DNA of 64,000 nucleotides, from positions 62,001 through 126,000 of the forward strand of contig NZ_QJRL01000012.1 in NCBI RefSeq assembly GCF_003205205.1, in the 5' to 3' direction. The notes below the pieces were generated by a model. The model did no database searches. It worked only from the letters and a program-made list of their open reading frames with translations, and had not been told where the DNA came from. Numbering within the stretch: the first letter of the stretch is position 1; every line of letters begins with the position of its first letter. The DNA comes from Pseudomonas sp. LB-090624. Its GTDB lineage: Bacteria; Pseudomonadota; Gammaproteobacteria; Pseudomonadales; Pseudomonadaceae. This document shows positions 15,688 through 24,079 of the stretch, piece after piece. The translations under genes were made by a program, and so were the position numbers.

Positions 15688-18084
15688 TTAGCCGATCAAG
15701 CCAGCAACGCCCAGCATCTCGTTCAGCGCCCGTGCCAATTCATCGGCCTGTACCGGTTTCTGCATCACCACGCTGGCTGGCAATTCCAGACCCTGCAATT
15801 CCGCATACCCGGTCAGAAAAACAACAGGCAAGCGCGGGTAGCGCTCGCGGGCTGCCAGCGCGAGTTGCGCTCCATTGAATTCTGGCATGGCGAAATCGGT
15901 GAGCAGCAGGTCGATCTCGTCATCCAGCAGTGCCAACGCCTGCTCGCCGCTGTGCGCCTGGCGTACCTGATACCCATATTGGCGCAACACATCGCCGAGC
16001 ATGTCGCGCACCAGGTGGTCGTCGTCTACCAGCAGCACGGTGCGGTCATGGCCACTTTCGCAGATCGGTTGGCTGGGCTGCGCCGCTGCAGGTTCACTGG
16101 CCATCTCACCCTTCACCGCCGGCAGGTACACCGCCACCTCGGTGCCGCGGCCTGGCGCGGTGTCGATACGCACGCCCCCGCCGGACTGCTTGGCAAAACC
16201 AAACACTTGCGCCAGGCCCAGGCCGGAGCCTTTGCCGATATCCTTGGTGGTGAAGAACGGCTCGAATACCTTGGCCAGCACCTCTTCGCTCATGCCGCTG
16301 CCGGTGTCGCGGATACTGAGCATCACGTACTCACCGGGTTCCGGGTCTTCCGGGCGCTGCGGGCGAGTGTCGATGCAGGTGTTGTGGGTGGCCAGGGTCA
16401 GCTGACCACCATCCGGCATCGCATCGCGGGCGTTGATCGCCAGGTTGAGGATGATCATTTCGGTCTGGGTCGGGTCGGTCAGCGCCTGCCACAGGCGCGG
16501 GTCCAGGTCCAGTCGCACCGAGACGTTGCCACCCAAGGTCCGGCGCAACAGCTCCTCGAGGCCGGTCAGCGTGCGGTTGAGGTTAAGTGGCACCGGCTCC
16601 AGGCGTTGGCGGCGTGAGAAGGCCAGGAGTTGCGACGTCAGCTTGGCACCGCGCTCGCCCGCTTCGCGGATATGCGTGAGACGTGTGCGCGCCTTGTCCA
16701 GGTCGGCCTTGGCCAGGTCGCGCTCGAGAAAGCTGGCGCCAGTGAGGATCACTGTCAGTAGGTTGTTGAAATCGTGCGCCACGCCGGCGGTCAGTTGGCC
16801 GACGGCCTCCAGCCGTTGCATCTGCTGCAGTGCCGCTTCGATGCGTTCGCGCTCGTCGATCTGCTCGCGCAGGCGGGCGTTGGCCTCGGCCAGGCCCAGG
16901 GCGGCTTCGCGCTCGCTGGTGATATCCCGCGCCACCACATACAGCAGGGTGTCTTCCGGTACCACTACCCATGACAGCCAACGCTGCTGGCCACCGGCAT
17001 GCAGGATGCGGCCGACGAAGCGCGCGCTGGTGCGGCCATGAGCAAGGGCGGCAAGTTCGGTGAGGAGGAGTTCCTGGTCAGGCTCGGGCAGCAGGTGCAG
17101 CAGTGACGACTGGCTAAGGCGCTCGCGGGAAAAGCCCAGGCTGGCCTCCCAGGCGGGGTTCAGCGCGACCGGGGTCAGGTCCTTGTTCAGGACGGCCAAC
17201 AGGTCCTGCGACAGTTCCCAGGCGCGGTCGCGTTCACGTGTGCGGCGCTCGACGCGCTCGCCGAGCATTTCGTTCAGCTGGCGCAACGCCTGGGTGGCCT
17301 GGCGTTGGGTATGGATGTCCTGCAGCACGCCGGAAAAGCGTACGCACTGGCCGTCGACGAACTGGCTCTGGCCACTGCTGAGCAACCACCGCGGCTCCAG
17401 GCCGTTGGGTTGCGCGATACGGAACTCGACCCGGTACTGGCCGCCACTTTCGGGGCGCATGGCGTATTCCACCGCATCGCGCACCATGGGCAGGTCAGCG
17501 GGGTAGATGCCATCGAGGAACACCTCTAGGCTCATTTCGGTGCTGGTGGGCAGGCCGAACAGGGTCTTGCAGCGGTCATCCCACAGCAGCAGGCCTTCTT
17601 GCGGGCGCAGGTCCCAGGTGCCCATGCCGGCAGCGTCGATGGCAATGCGTGCACGTGCCTCGACATCGGCCAGGGCTTCTTCGGCGCGGCGTCGGCGTTG
17701 GCGCTCCTGCACCTCGGTCAGCGCCCGGCGCACGGCCTTGGGCAGCAACGGCAGGTTCTTTTTCAGCACATAGTCGGTGGCGCCGAGGCGGATCATTTCC
17801 ACCGCGTGCTCTTCGCCGTAGATGCCCGAGAGGAAGATGAAGGGTGTATCCGGGGCCAAACGTTGGGCGATGGCCAGCACTTCAGTGCCGGACGACCCCG
17901 GCAACACGCAGTCGCACAGGATCAGGTCGTAGCGCGCCTCGCGCAGGGCATGTTCAACGCCCGTGTGGTCGAATTCCAGCTGGGGCTGAACATGCAGCCC
18001 GCTGCGCTCCAGGCGCATCAGGGTCAGCTCGGCGTCCATCGAGCTGTCTTCGACCATCAGTAGTTTCAACGGCGTTTGCTGCAT
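15688..18084 (-). CDS. Hybrid histidine kinase: REC-PAS-PAS-HisKA-HATPase-REC
   Basis: A 798-residue soluble kinase. It starts with a receiver domain (Asp in LILCDCVLPG, about residue 57), then one or two PAS domains (about 150-270 with a PAC motif VEFRIAQPNG, and about 290-400), then the H box GVAHDFNNLLTV with His437, an ATPase domain (NLAINARDAM, DTGSGM, GKGSGLGLAQV) and a C-terminal receiver (LLTDFAMPEF, KPV). With receivers at both ends it can take in a phosphoryl group and relay it. It is the third gene of an operon after a bacteriophytochrome kinase and a single receiver protein, 13 bases downstream of the latter. The likely chain is phytochrome to single receiver or N-terminal receiver, but direction is inferred. 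Confidence 0.92.
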   Translation of the reverse strand: MQQTPLKLLMVEDSSMDAELTLMRLERSGLHVQPQLEFDHTGVEHALREARYDLILCDCVLPGSSGTEVLAIAQRLAPDTPFIFLSGIYGEEHAVEMIRLGATDYVLKKNLPLLPKAVRRALTEVQERQRRRRAEEALADVEARARIAIDAAGMGTWDLRPQEGLLLWDDRCKTLFGLPTSTEMSLEVFLDGIYPADLPMVRDAVEYAMRPESGGQYRVEFRIAQPNGLEPRWLLSSGQSQFVDGQCVRFSGVLQDIHTQRQATQALRQLNEMLGERVERRTRERDRAWELSQDLLAVLNKDLTPVALNPAWEASLGFSRERLSQSSLLHLLPEPDQELLLTELAALAHGRTSARFVGRILHAGGQQRWLSWVVVPEDTLLYVVARDITSEREAALGLAEANARLREQIDERERIEAALQQMQRLEAVGQLTAGVAHDFNNLLTVILTGASFLERDLAKADLDKARTRLTHIREAGERGAKLTSQLLAFSRRQRLEPVPLNLNRTLTGLEELLRRTLGGNVSVRLDLDPRLWQALTDPTQTEMIILNLAINARDAMPDGGQLTLATHNTCIDTRPQRPEDPEPGEYVMLSIRDTGSGMSEEVLAKVFEPFFTTKDIGKGSGLGLAQVFGFAKQSGGGVRIDTAPGRGTEVAVYLPAVKGEMASEPAAAQPSQPICESGHDRTVLLVDDDHLVRDMLGDVLRQYGYQVRQAHSGEQALALLDDEIDLLLTDFAMPEFNGAQLALAARERYPRLPVVFLTGYAELQGLELPASVVMQKPVQADELARALNEMLGVAGLIG

Positions 18085-18097
18085 CGTTGCGGTGGCC

Positions 18098-18559
18098 TCA
18101 GTTGCTACCGCGACGGTTCAGCCGCAGCGAGCCGGGTGGCGGTTCGTTCAAAACGGCCCAGAATACCCCGAGGTCGGAAATGGCAGCGACGAATTCCTTG
18201 AACTCGACCGGCTTGACCACATAGGCATTGACGCCCAGTTCGTAGGCGCGCAGCAGGTCGGGTTCTTCGCGCGAAGAGGTCAGCATCACCGTGGGGATGC
18301 TGCGCAATTCGGCGGTGGCGCGCACTTCCCTGAGCACTTCCAGGCCGTCGACCTTGGGCAGCTTGAGGTCCAGCAGCAGAACGGCAGGGTTGCCGTCGTC
18401 GCGCGTGGCATAGGCATTGCGGCGCAGCAGGTAGTCCAGTGCTTCGGCGCCGTCACGCAGCACGATGACCTCGTTGGCCAACTGGCTGCGCTCTAGCGCC
18501 AGGAGCGTCAGCTCCAGGTCCCGTGGGTTGTCTTCGACCAGCAGGATGGGTTTGAGCAT
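18098..18559 (-). CDS. Single-domain response regulator (phytochrome-associated)
   Basis: A 153-residue stand-alone receiver of the Rcp1/CheY-like type. VEDNPRDLELT forms the acidic pocket, Asp64 in LLLDLKLPKVDG is the phosphoacceptor, and LTSS and VVKPVEF complete the site. No output domain follows; the C-terminal extension (GVFWAVLNEPPP) is that of the phytochrome-associated receivers. It sits 6 bases after the bacteriophytochrome gene and 13 before the hybrid kinase, so it should take phosphate from the phytochrome and may act as a phosphate shuttle or sink. Confidence 0.93.
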   Translation of the reverse strand: MLKPILLVEDNPRDLELTLLALERSQLANEVIVLRDGAEALDYLLRRNAYATRDDGNPAVLLLDLKLPKVDGLEVLREVRATAELRSIPTVMLTSSREEPDLLRAYELGVNAYVVKPVEFKEFVAAISDLGVFWAVLNEPPPGSLRLNRRGSN

Positions 18560-18565
18560 GGTTAT

Positions 18566-20824
18566 TCAGGTGCCTCGGGTAGTTGCGGGTTGGCGCGGTA
18601 GCGAAAAGTGGAAACTGGCGCCTTGGTCGATCTGGCCTTCGGCCCAGACACGGCCGTCATGGCGCTCGATGATGCGGCGCACGCTTGCCAGGCCAATCCC
18701 TGTGCCTTCGAACTCTTCCATGCGGTGCAAGCGCTGGAACACGCCGAACAGCTTGTTGGCATAGGCCATGTCGAAGCCCACGCCGTTGTCGCGGATACAG
18801 ATCTCGGTTTCGTCCGGGTGTTGCTCTGCGCTGACCGAAATACGCGCAGGCTCACGGCCCCGGGTGTACTTGATGGCATTGGCAATCAGGTTGTGCAAGG
18901 CCAGGTTGATGAATGCCGGGTCGCCGATCACCTTCGGCAGTGGGGCAATGTCCCAGACGATTTCGCGGCCCTCGTAGTCCGGCGCCAGTTCGTTGCGGAT
19001 GGCTTCGACCAGGGCATTCAGGTCAACATCGGACATGCGCAAGGCAGAGCGGCCCATTTGCGAGAAATTGAGCAGGTTGTCGACCAGGCTGCCGGCGAAG
19101 TTGGCGGCTTCACCGATGTGCTGCAGAAAGCGCTTGCCGCGCTCGCTCAGGCCCTGGCCCTCTATTTCACCGAGCAGCTCGGTATAACCCGCGATGTGCC
19201 GCAGGGGCGCCCGCAGGTCGTGGGAAACACTGTACGAAAAGGCCTCCAGCTCCCTGTTCGAGCGGCGCAGTTCACCGGCGAGCTGCGCCAGCTCCTCGGC
19301 CTTGCGCAGGACGATGCCGAGTACGGCAGTGCGCAGTTCCTGGACACCTTCGATGACCAATGGGTGCCAAGGTTCGCAGTATCCTCGCAGTTGTTCCTGC
19401 CAGCGTTCGAAGCTGTGCCGCGGGCCAAGGCTGCCCTGCGGCCCCACGTGCTTGCTCGGCTGGCCCGCCCAGTTCACCGTGCGCACCTGCTCGGGGCGGA
19501 ACCACAACAGGTAGTGCGAATGGATCTGCGAAATGGCAACCGCCAGCACGCCACCGGCATGGTCTGCCAGTTCTGGCAACTCATCGATGTCGCGACGCAG
19601 GTTGTCGCTGTGGAAAACCGCCCCTTCGCCGCGCTGGCTCAGCCAGTGCACCAGGGCGGTGACCTGGGCGGCAGGCGGGGTCTGGCCGATCAGGTCGCAG
19701 CGCTCTGCCGAAATCACGGCGGCGCCTTGGGCGCCGGCAAACGCCAGCAGCACCTCGGGCAGGTTAAGCAGGCCCTCGCTGACGCTGTCATGGTCGGCCA
19801 TGGAAGAGATCATGCGCACGATGTGCTGGCGCAGCTCCAGCAGTTTCTGTGTGCTGGCATGCGACTCGCGGGACTCGATCTGCAATGACAGTACGCTGGC
19901 CAGTAATTCGCAGGCGGTTCGCGTGCGCAGGTCTACCGTGCGCGGTTCATGATGGTGGCAGGAGACCAGCCCCCACAGCTCGCCGTCGACCACGATGGAC
20001 AGTGACATCGACGCCAGGGTACCCATGTTGCGCATGTACTGGAGGTGGACTCGCGAAACGCTGCGCAGCACGGTAAAGCTCATGTCCAGCGGCTTGCCGG
20101 TACGCGGGTTGGCCGTCGGCATGAGGGGTGAGGGCTGGTAGTTGGCATCCTCGATCACCCGGATACGGTTGACCCGGTACAGTTCGCGCGCCTGGCGCGG
20201 GATGTCCGAGGCCGGGAAGCACAGGCCCAGGTAGCTGGGGTAGCCGGGGTCGGCCACTTCGGCCAACACCTGGCCGTTGCCTTCGCTGTCGAAGCGGTAA
20301 GCCTTGACGCGGCCGAAGCCGGTGATGCGCTTGAGCTGCACCACCGCTTGCTGCAGCAAATCCTCGACACTGCCAGCCAGGTGCAAGGTGCTGACGAAAC
20401 TGCGCACCAACGGGTAGTAATCACCTTGGCCGGTCAGGTCGGCTGGCAGGCGCGGCGATTCGAATTCGGTAATCAGCACCTGGTCGTGACGATGGGCCAG
20501 CACGTGCAGGGGGGCGCTGTGGGGTGCGCCCTGGCGCAAGCGTACATCACCGATGTGGAATGGGAAGACTTCGTCCTCGGGTAGCCGTCTCAGGTGCAGG
20601 CGCAGGTCGAAGGCATCGCTGACCAGCTCGGCGAAGTGGCACCCGATCAGTTCCCTGGCGGGTATGCCCAGCCACCGTTCGGCATTTTCACTGGCCTGAA
20701 GGATGCGCAAGTCGGCTTCGTCGACGACCAGCAGGAAGCCTTGGGGTTGGACGCTGCCGGGTACCTGGATGGGTTCCTGTGCGCAACGCTCCACGGCTTG
20801 GGCGAGCGTGCTGTCTGCAGTCAT
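18566..20824 (-). CDS. bphP: Bacteriophytochrome histidine kinase
   Basis: A red/far-red photoreceptor kinase of about 752 residues in the order PAS-GAF-PHY-HisKA-HATPase. The bilin-binding cysteine is present (Cys14 in ERCAQEPIQVPGSVQPQG). The GAF motif FPASDIP, the histidine in VHLQYMRNMG and the CHHH stretch match known biliverdin-binding phytochromes. The PHY region has the WxRxE-like tongue (YLLWFRPEQVRTVNWAG). The H box YSVSHDLRAPLRHIAGY places the phosphohistidine near residue 535. I chose ATG 20824, which has AGGAG ten bases upstream; ATG 20854 adds ten residues and has a poor ribosome site. No heme oxygenase (bphO) gene is adjacent, so biliverdin must come from elsewhere. First gene of a three-gene phosphorelay operon. 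Confidence 0.94.
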   Translation of the reverse strand: MTADSTLAQAVERCAQEPIQVPGSVQPQGFLLVVDEADLRILQASENAERWLGIPARELIGCHFAELVSDAFDLRLHLRRLPEDEVFPFHIGDVRLRQGAPHSAPLHVLAHRHDQVLITEFESPRLPADLTGQGDYYPLVRSFVSTLHLAGSVEDLLQQAVVQLKRITGFGRVKAYRFDSEGNGQVLAEVADPGYPSYLGLCFPASDIPRQARELYRVNRIRVIEDANYQPSPLMPTANPRTGKPLDMSFTVLRSVSRVHLQYMRNMGTLASMSLSIVVDGELWGLVSCHHHEPRTVDLRTRTACELLASVLSLQIESRESHASTQKLLELRQHIVRMISSMADHDSVSEGLLNLPEVLLAFAGAQGAAVISAERCDLIGQTPPAAQVTALVHWLSQRGEGAVFHSDNLRRDIDELPELADHAGGVLAVAISQIHSHYLLWFRPEQVRTVNWAGQPSKHVGPQGSLGPRHSFERWQEQLRGYCEPWHPLVIEGVQELRTAVLGIVLRKAEELAQLAGELRRSNRELEAFSYSVSHDLRAPLRHIAGYTELLGEIEGQGLSERGKRFLQHIGEAANFAGSLVDNLLNFSQMGRSALRMSDVDLNALVEAIRNELAPDYEGREIVWDIAPLPKVIGDPAFINLALHNLIANAIKYTRGREPARISVSAEQHPDETEICIRDNGVGFDMAYANKLFGVFQRLHRMEEFEGTGIGLASVRRIIERHDGRVWAEGQIDQGASFHFSLPRQPATTRGT

Positions 20825-21091
20825 CAATTGAGCGCTCCTGTCTTGTTCGTCCATGCTTGCCGTACGAGTTTGAGGCAGGATGATGGAGCTATACCCTATC
20901 AGAATATCTGCTCGTTCGCCGGCCTTTGGCAATTGGAGGGCCATCAAACACCAACGGTTCTGTACTGTGCATGGTTTTTTTGGCGAGCGGTTATCGCTTT
21001 GTTGCTAACACGAAAAAAAGGTAGGCCGTGGCCGTTGGGTCTGCGCCTCGCTGCTACGCTCAAAACAGCATAGAGCGAAAGGGACAACAAG

Positions 21092-21619
21092 GTGACGGAA
21101 CGCTTTCTGGCCGGGTTGTTGGGCCTGCTGTTGAGCAGCGGTGCTGCAGCTGCGGATTTTCTCGTGGAAGTGCGGGTGCTGGTACAGCGCGGCTGCATGC
21201 TGGTGAACCAGACCCGCGACGCGGGTGCGCAAGCGCTGGGGCGTATCGACCTGGGCACTGCCGCGCGCCTGGATGGCGCGGGTGGGCCATTGAGCGGTGT
21301 GCTACTGAACCAGCGCCCGCCGCGCCTGGAGTGCAACCCCGATACCCCCTACCAAGTACGCGTCGACGGCGGCCAGCATGGCGGCGTTGGCGAAGTGCGT
21401 TTTTTGGCCAGTGATGACACCAATGCCCGGCCGATTCCCTATCGCCTGTACCGCGATGCGGCCTGGCGCGAGCCGTTAGCGGTGAATGTGGCGCAGTCGG
21501 CGCGGGTGCCGGACAGCGGCTCGGTCGAACTGCCGCTGTATGCGCGTATCGACAAGCTGGCCTGGGTGCCGAACGCCGGCCTGTATGCCGACCTGCTCAA
21601 AGTCACGGTTACCTGGTAG
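21092..21619 (+). CDS. Csu-type pilus subunit 1 (spore coat U domain)
   Basis: First gene of a seven-gene archaic chaperone-usher (Csu-type) pilus operon. The product has a signal peptide ending AAA-D and one spore-coat-U (SCPU) domain with the paired cysteines (QRGCMLV and LECNPD), the glycine-rich VRVDGGQHG strand, PYRLYRDAAW, and the terminal LLKVTVTW strand used in donor-strand exchange. Start is GTG at 21092; the ribosome site is weak. It is the most divergent of the four small subunits, so a minor-subunit or adaptor role is likely, similar to CsuA or CsuB of Acinetobacter. The exact rank is inference. Confidence 0.85.
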   Translation: MTERFLAGLLGLLLSSGAAAADFLVEVRVLVQRGCMLVNQTRDAGAQALGRIDLGTAARLDGAGGPLSGVLLNQRPPRLECNPDTPYQVRVDGGQHGGVGEVRFLASDDTNARPIPYRLYRDAAWREPLAVNVAQSARVPDSGSVELPLYARIDKLAWVPNAGLYADLLKVTVTW

Positions 21620-21649
21620 GGACGCCATCATGCACAAGGACGCCACGCC

Positions 21650-22192
21650 ATGAACCGCACCCGCACCTCGATCCTGCTGTTGTCCCTTGGGCCGCTGTTG
21701 GTACCTGGCGGTGAGGCGCATGGCACCAGCACCGGGTTCATCCAGGCGCGGCTGGTGATCAGCGCGGCCTGCCAGATCAGCAGCAATGAGCCCCAGCCGG
21801 CAACCTTGGCCAACCCAGGTTTGCTGGACTTTGGCGAGCGCGGCCCGAACTGGGAGCAGCCATTGCGCAGCCGCGTAGATGAAGCCGGCGGGGAGGGCAG
21901 CCTGCAGATCAGTTGTACACCCGAGGTACGCGCCTTCAACGTACGCATCAATGGCGGCATGAACGGCGACGACGGCATTCGTCGCCTGAGCAACGGTAGC
22001 CAGCTGATCCCTTATCAACTGGCGGTCGACCCAGGCGGCAACAGCCGCTACGGCATCGGCCAGGCCCGCGCCTTCACCATCAGCAGCACCCAGCAGATAC
22101 CGATTCCCATCTACGGCGTGGTCGTGGCGCAACCGCGCGCGCTGCCGGCCGGGCTGTACCGCGACACCCTCAGGGTGACCCTGGACTGGTAA
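21650..22192 (+). CDS. Csu-type pilus subunit 2 (spore coat U domain)
   Basis: A 180-residue exported SCPU-domain protein with conserved cysteines (AACQISS, ISCTPE), VRINGGMNGDDG, YQLAVDPG and a terminal DTLRVTLDW strand. An AAGGA ribosome site precedes the ATG by nine bases, and the gene begins 30 bases after subunit 1. Like subunit 1, it resembles the minor subunits of Csu pili more than the main rod protein. It should be ferried by the periplasmic chaperone of this operon to the usher. Confidence 0.86.
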   Translation: MNRTRTSILLLSLGPLLVPGGEAHGTSTGFIQARLVISAACQISSNEPQPATLANPGLLDFGERGPNWEQPLRSRVDEAGGEGSLQISCTPEVRAFNVRINGGMNGDDGIRRLSNGSQLIPYQLAVDPGGNSRYGIGQARAFTISSTQQIPIPIYGVVVAQPRALPAGLYRDTLRVTLDW

Positions 22193-22210
22193 CAACGCAA
22201 GGAGACTCCG

Positions 22211-22744
22211 ATGCGAACGAACCTATCATGCTGCATCCTCGCCGGTCTGGCCCTGGCCCTGGCCTCGCAGGCCCAGGCCGCCACGGTGACCGGGACCATC
22301 AACTCGACGCTGACGTTGACTGCGGCGTGCCAGGTCAACGGCAGTTCGGGCACCTCTGGGTTGAATTTCGGTTCCCTCAACTTCGGCACCCAGGATGCCT
22401 TGTTCACTACGGCCAATGCCCAGGTGCTTGGCGGCGGTGGCGGGGCAATGAGCATCCTCTGCTCGGCGGGTACGGTGCCGGCGATTCGGGTGCGTGCAGG
22501 CAGCCACGATGGCCAGTCGACCGGCGGCACCCGTGCCCTGGCGGATGGCGCGGGTAACTTCGTGCCCTACGATTTCTACACCGACGCCGGTCGCACGACC
22601 CTGTTGGCCATCGACGGCACCATCACCTTGCCGACCAGTACCGGCGTGGCGCAAACCGTCAATCTGTACGGCCAGGCGCGCGGCAAGGCCGGCCTGCCGG
22701 CCGGGGTGTACACCGATACGGTGGCAGTCGAGCTGTCGTTCTGA
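22211..22744 (+). CDS. Csu-type pilus subunit 3, major-pilin-like (spore coat U domain)
   Basis: A 177-residue SCPU-domain subunit. A clear signal peptide ends at AQA-A; the mature protein begins TVTGTINSTLTLTAACQVNG, the same layout as the Acinetobacter rod pilin CsuA/B, with the second cysteine in SILCSAG and the motif LNFGSLNFGTQ. The donor strand is DTVAVELSF. A GGAGA ribosome site precedes the ATG. It and subunit 4 are the best candidates for the main rod protein. The gene ends three bases before the next start. Confidence 0.87.
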   Translation: MRTNLSCCILAGLALALASQAQAATVTGTINSTLTLTAACQVNGSSGTSGLNFGSLNFGTQDALFTTANAQVLGGGGGAMSILCSAGTVPAIRVRAGSHDGQSTGGTRALADGAGNFVPYDFYTDAGRTTLLAIDGTITLPTSTGVAQTVNLYGQARGKAGLPAGVYTDTVAVELSF

Positions 22745-22747
22745 GCC

Positions 22748-23251
22748 ATGCGTGGCTGGCTGGCGGGTGGCCTGACCGGCATCGGTGTGCTGCTGGCCGC
22801 ACCCTTGGATGCGGCAACCACCAGCACTTTCACGGTGTCGGCGCAGATTGTCGCCGGTTGCCTGGTGGTGGGCGGCGTCACCAACTACGGGGTTTTGAAC
22901 TATGGTACCCAGTCGGCGTTGTCCACTGGGCTTCTCAGCACCTCGCTGGGCGGCACCACGGTGACGTTCCAGTGCACCCCAGGCGTCGCCTTGAGCATGA
23001 GCCTGGACGGCGGCCAGAACAGCGCCAGTGGTACGCGCAACTTGAAGAACACCAGCGGGACGCAAGTGCTGGCCTACCAGTTGTACCGGGACGCGGCATA
23101 CACCCAGAGCCTGGGGATAGGCCAGAGCGCAGCGGTGAGCTATACCGATGCAACCGCCATCAAGCTGCCGGTTTACGGGCGGGTGCAGTTGACCGGCAAG
23201 CTCCCGGCAGGGACGTATACCGATGTAGTGCAAGTGACGGTGACCTGGTGA
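22748..23251 (+). CDS. Csu-type pilus subunit 4, major-pilin-like (spore coat U domain)
   Basis: A 167-residue SCPU-domain subunit with a signal peptide ending in LDA-A. Cysteines lie in VAGCLVVG and FQCTPG; the strands LNYGTQS, MSLDGGQNSASGTRNL, YQLYRDAAY and DVVQVTVTW are all standard. It is close in layout to subunit 3 and starts three bases after its stop, which suggests duplication within the operon. Well-studied csu operons have three small subunits ahead of the chaperone; here there are four. Confidence 0.87.
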   Translation: MRGWLAGGLTGIGVLLAAPLDAATTSTFTVSAQIVAGCLVVGGVTNYGVLNYGTQSALSTGLLSTSLGGTTVTFQCTPGVALSMSLDGGQNSASGTRNLKNTSGTQVLAYQLYRDAAYTQSLGIGQSAAVSYTDATAIKLPVYGRVQLTGKLPAGTYTDVVQVTVTW

Positions 23252-23290
23252 ATGCCAGCGGCACCCAGATAAGTGTCTAAGGAGAGTTTC

Positions 23291-24067
23291 ATGGCGGCAG
23301 GCGCGAAGTGGGCGCGTGGGTTGATTGGATTGTTGTGGCTGGCAAGCCAGCCGGCCGGGGCGGCCACCTCGGTGCTGATCTGGCCCATCGACCCGGTGCT
23401 GGAGGCCGACCAGAAGGCAGGTGCATTGTGGCTGGAAAACCGTGGCACTGACCCCGCCAACCTGCAGGTGCGGGTTTTCGCCTGGCGCCAGGGTGACTAT
23501 CAGGAGCAGTTTCAGGCGCAGCGCGAGATTATCGGCAGCCCCCCGGTGGCGAATATCGCTCCCGGGCAAAAGCAGCTTATCCGCCTGACCCGCACCGGCG
23601 CTTCGCCTGCGGGCCAGGAGCAGGCCTACCGCATCATCATCGATGAAATCCCGCCCGCTATTCCCGTCGACAAGGCCGGCCCCGGCACCACGGCGGCCAT
23701 CCGCCTGCAGATGCGCTACTCCGTGCCGCTGTTCGTTTACGGCGAGGGCCTGTGGGGCAAGGCGGACCCGGAGGGCAAGCGCAATGCCGAGGGGGTGGGC
23801 AAGCCGCAGCTCAGCTGGCGCCCGGTAACGGTGCAGGGCAAGCCCTATGTGGAGCTGCGCAACACCGGCCCGGTACATGCGCGCCTGACTGACGTGGTGC
23901 TGCAGCAAGGCAGCCAGAGCAAACCGCTGGTCGAGGGCTTGCTCGGCTATGTATTGCCGGGCGCCAGCATGCGCTGGCCCGCCCCCGCGGCGACCAATGC
24001 CGGCAGCGTGCTCAAGGGCCGGGTGAACGGGCAGAACAGCGCCGACGCTATCCGCCAAGGCCAATGA
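23291..24067 (+). CDS. csuC: Csu-type periplasmic pilus chaperone
   Basis: A 258-residue two-domain immunoglobulin-like chaperone of the FimC/CsuC class. A signal peptide (GLIGLLWLASQPAGAATS) is followed by strands typical of pilus chaperones: LENRGTDPANLQVRVFAW, the basic-hydrophobic block NIAPGQKQLIRLTRTG and YRIIIDEIPP before the G strand VPLFVYGEGLW. It binds subunits in the periplasm by donor-strand complementation and delivers them to the usher. Start ATG 23291 has AAGGAG six bases upstream; a GTG 18 bases earlier is less likely. Confidence 0.92.
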   Translation: MAAGAKWARGLIGLLWLASQPAGAATSVLIWPIDPVLEADQKAGALWLENRGTDPANLQVRVFAWRQGDYQEQFQAQREIIGSPPVANIAPGQKQLIRLTRTGASPAGQEQAYRIIIDEIPPAIPVDKAGPGTTAAIRLQMRYSVPLFVYGEGLWGKADPEGKRNAEGVGKPQLSWRPVTVQGKPYVELRNTGPVHARLTDVVLQQGSQSKPLVEGLLGYVLPGASMRWPAPAATNAGSVLKGRVNGQNSADAIRQGQ

Positions 24068-24079
24068 TCCACCGAATGA

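Noticed and set aside
22226..24064. 612-residue minus-strand open frame
   Set aside because: Antisense shadow of the pilus subunit and chaperone genes, rich in His/Gln/Arg as expected from reverse reading.
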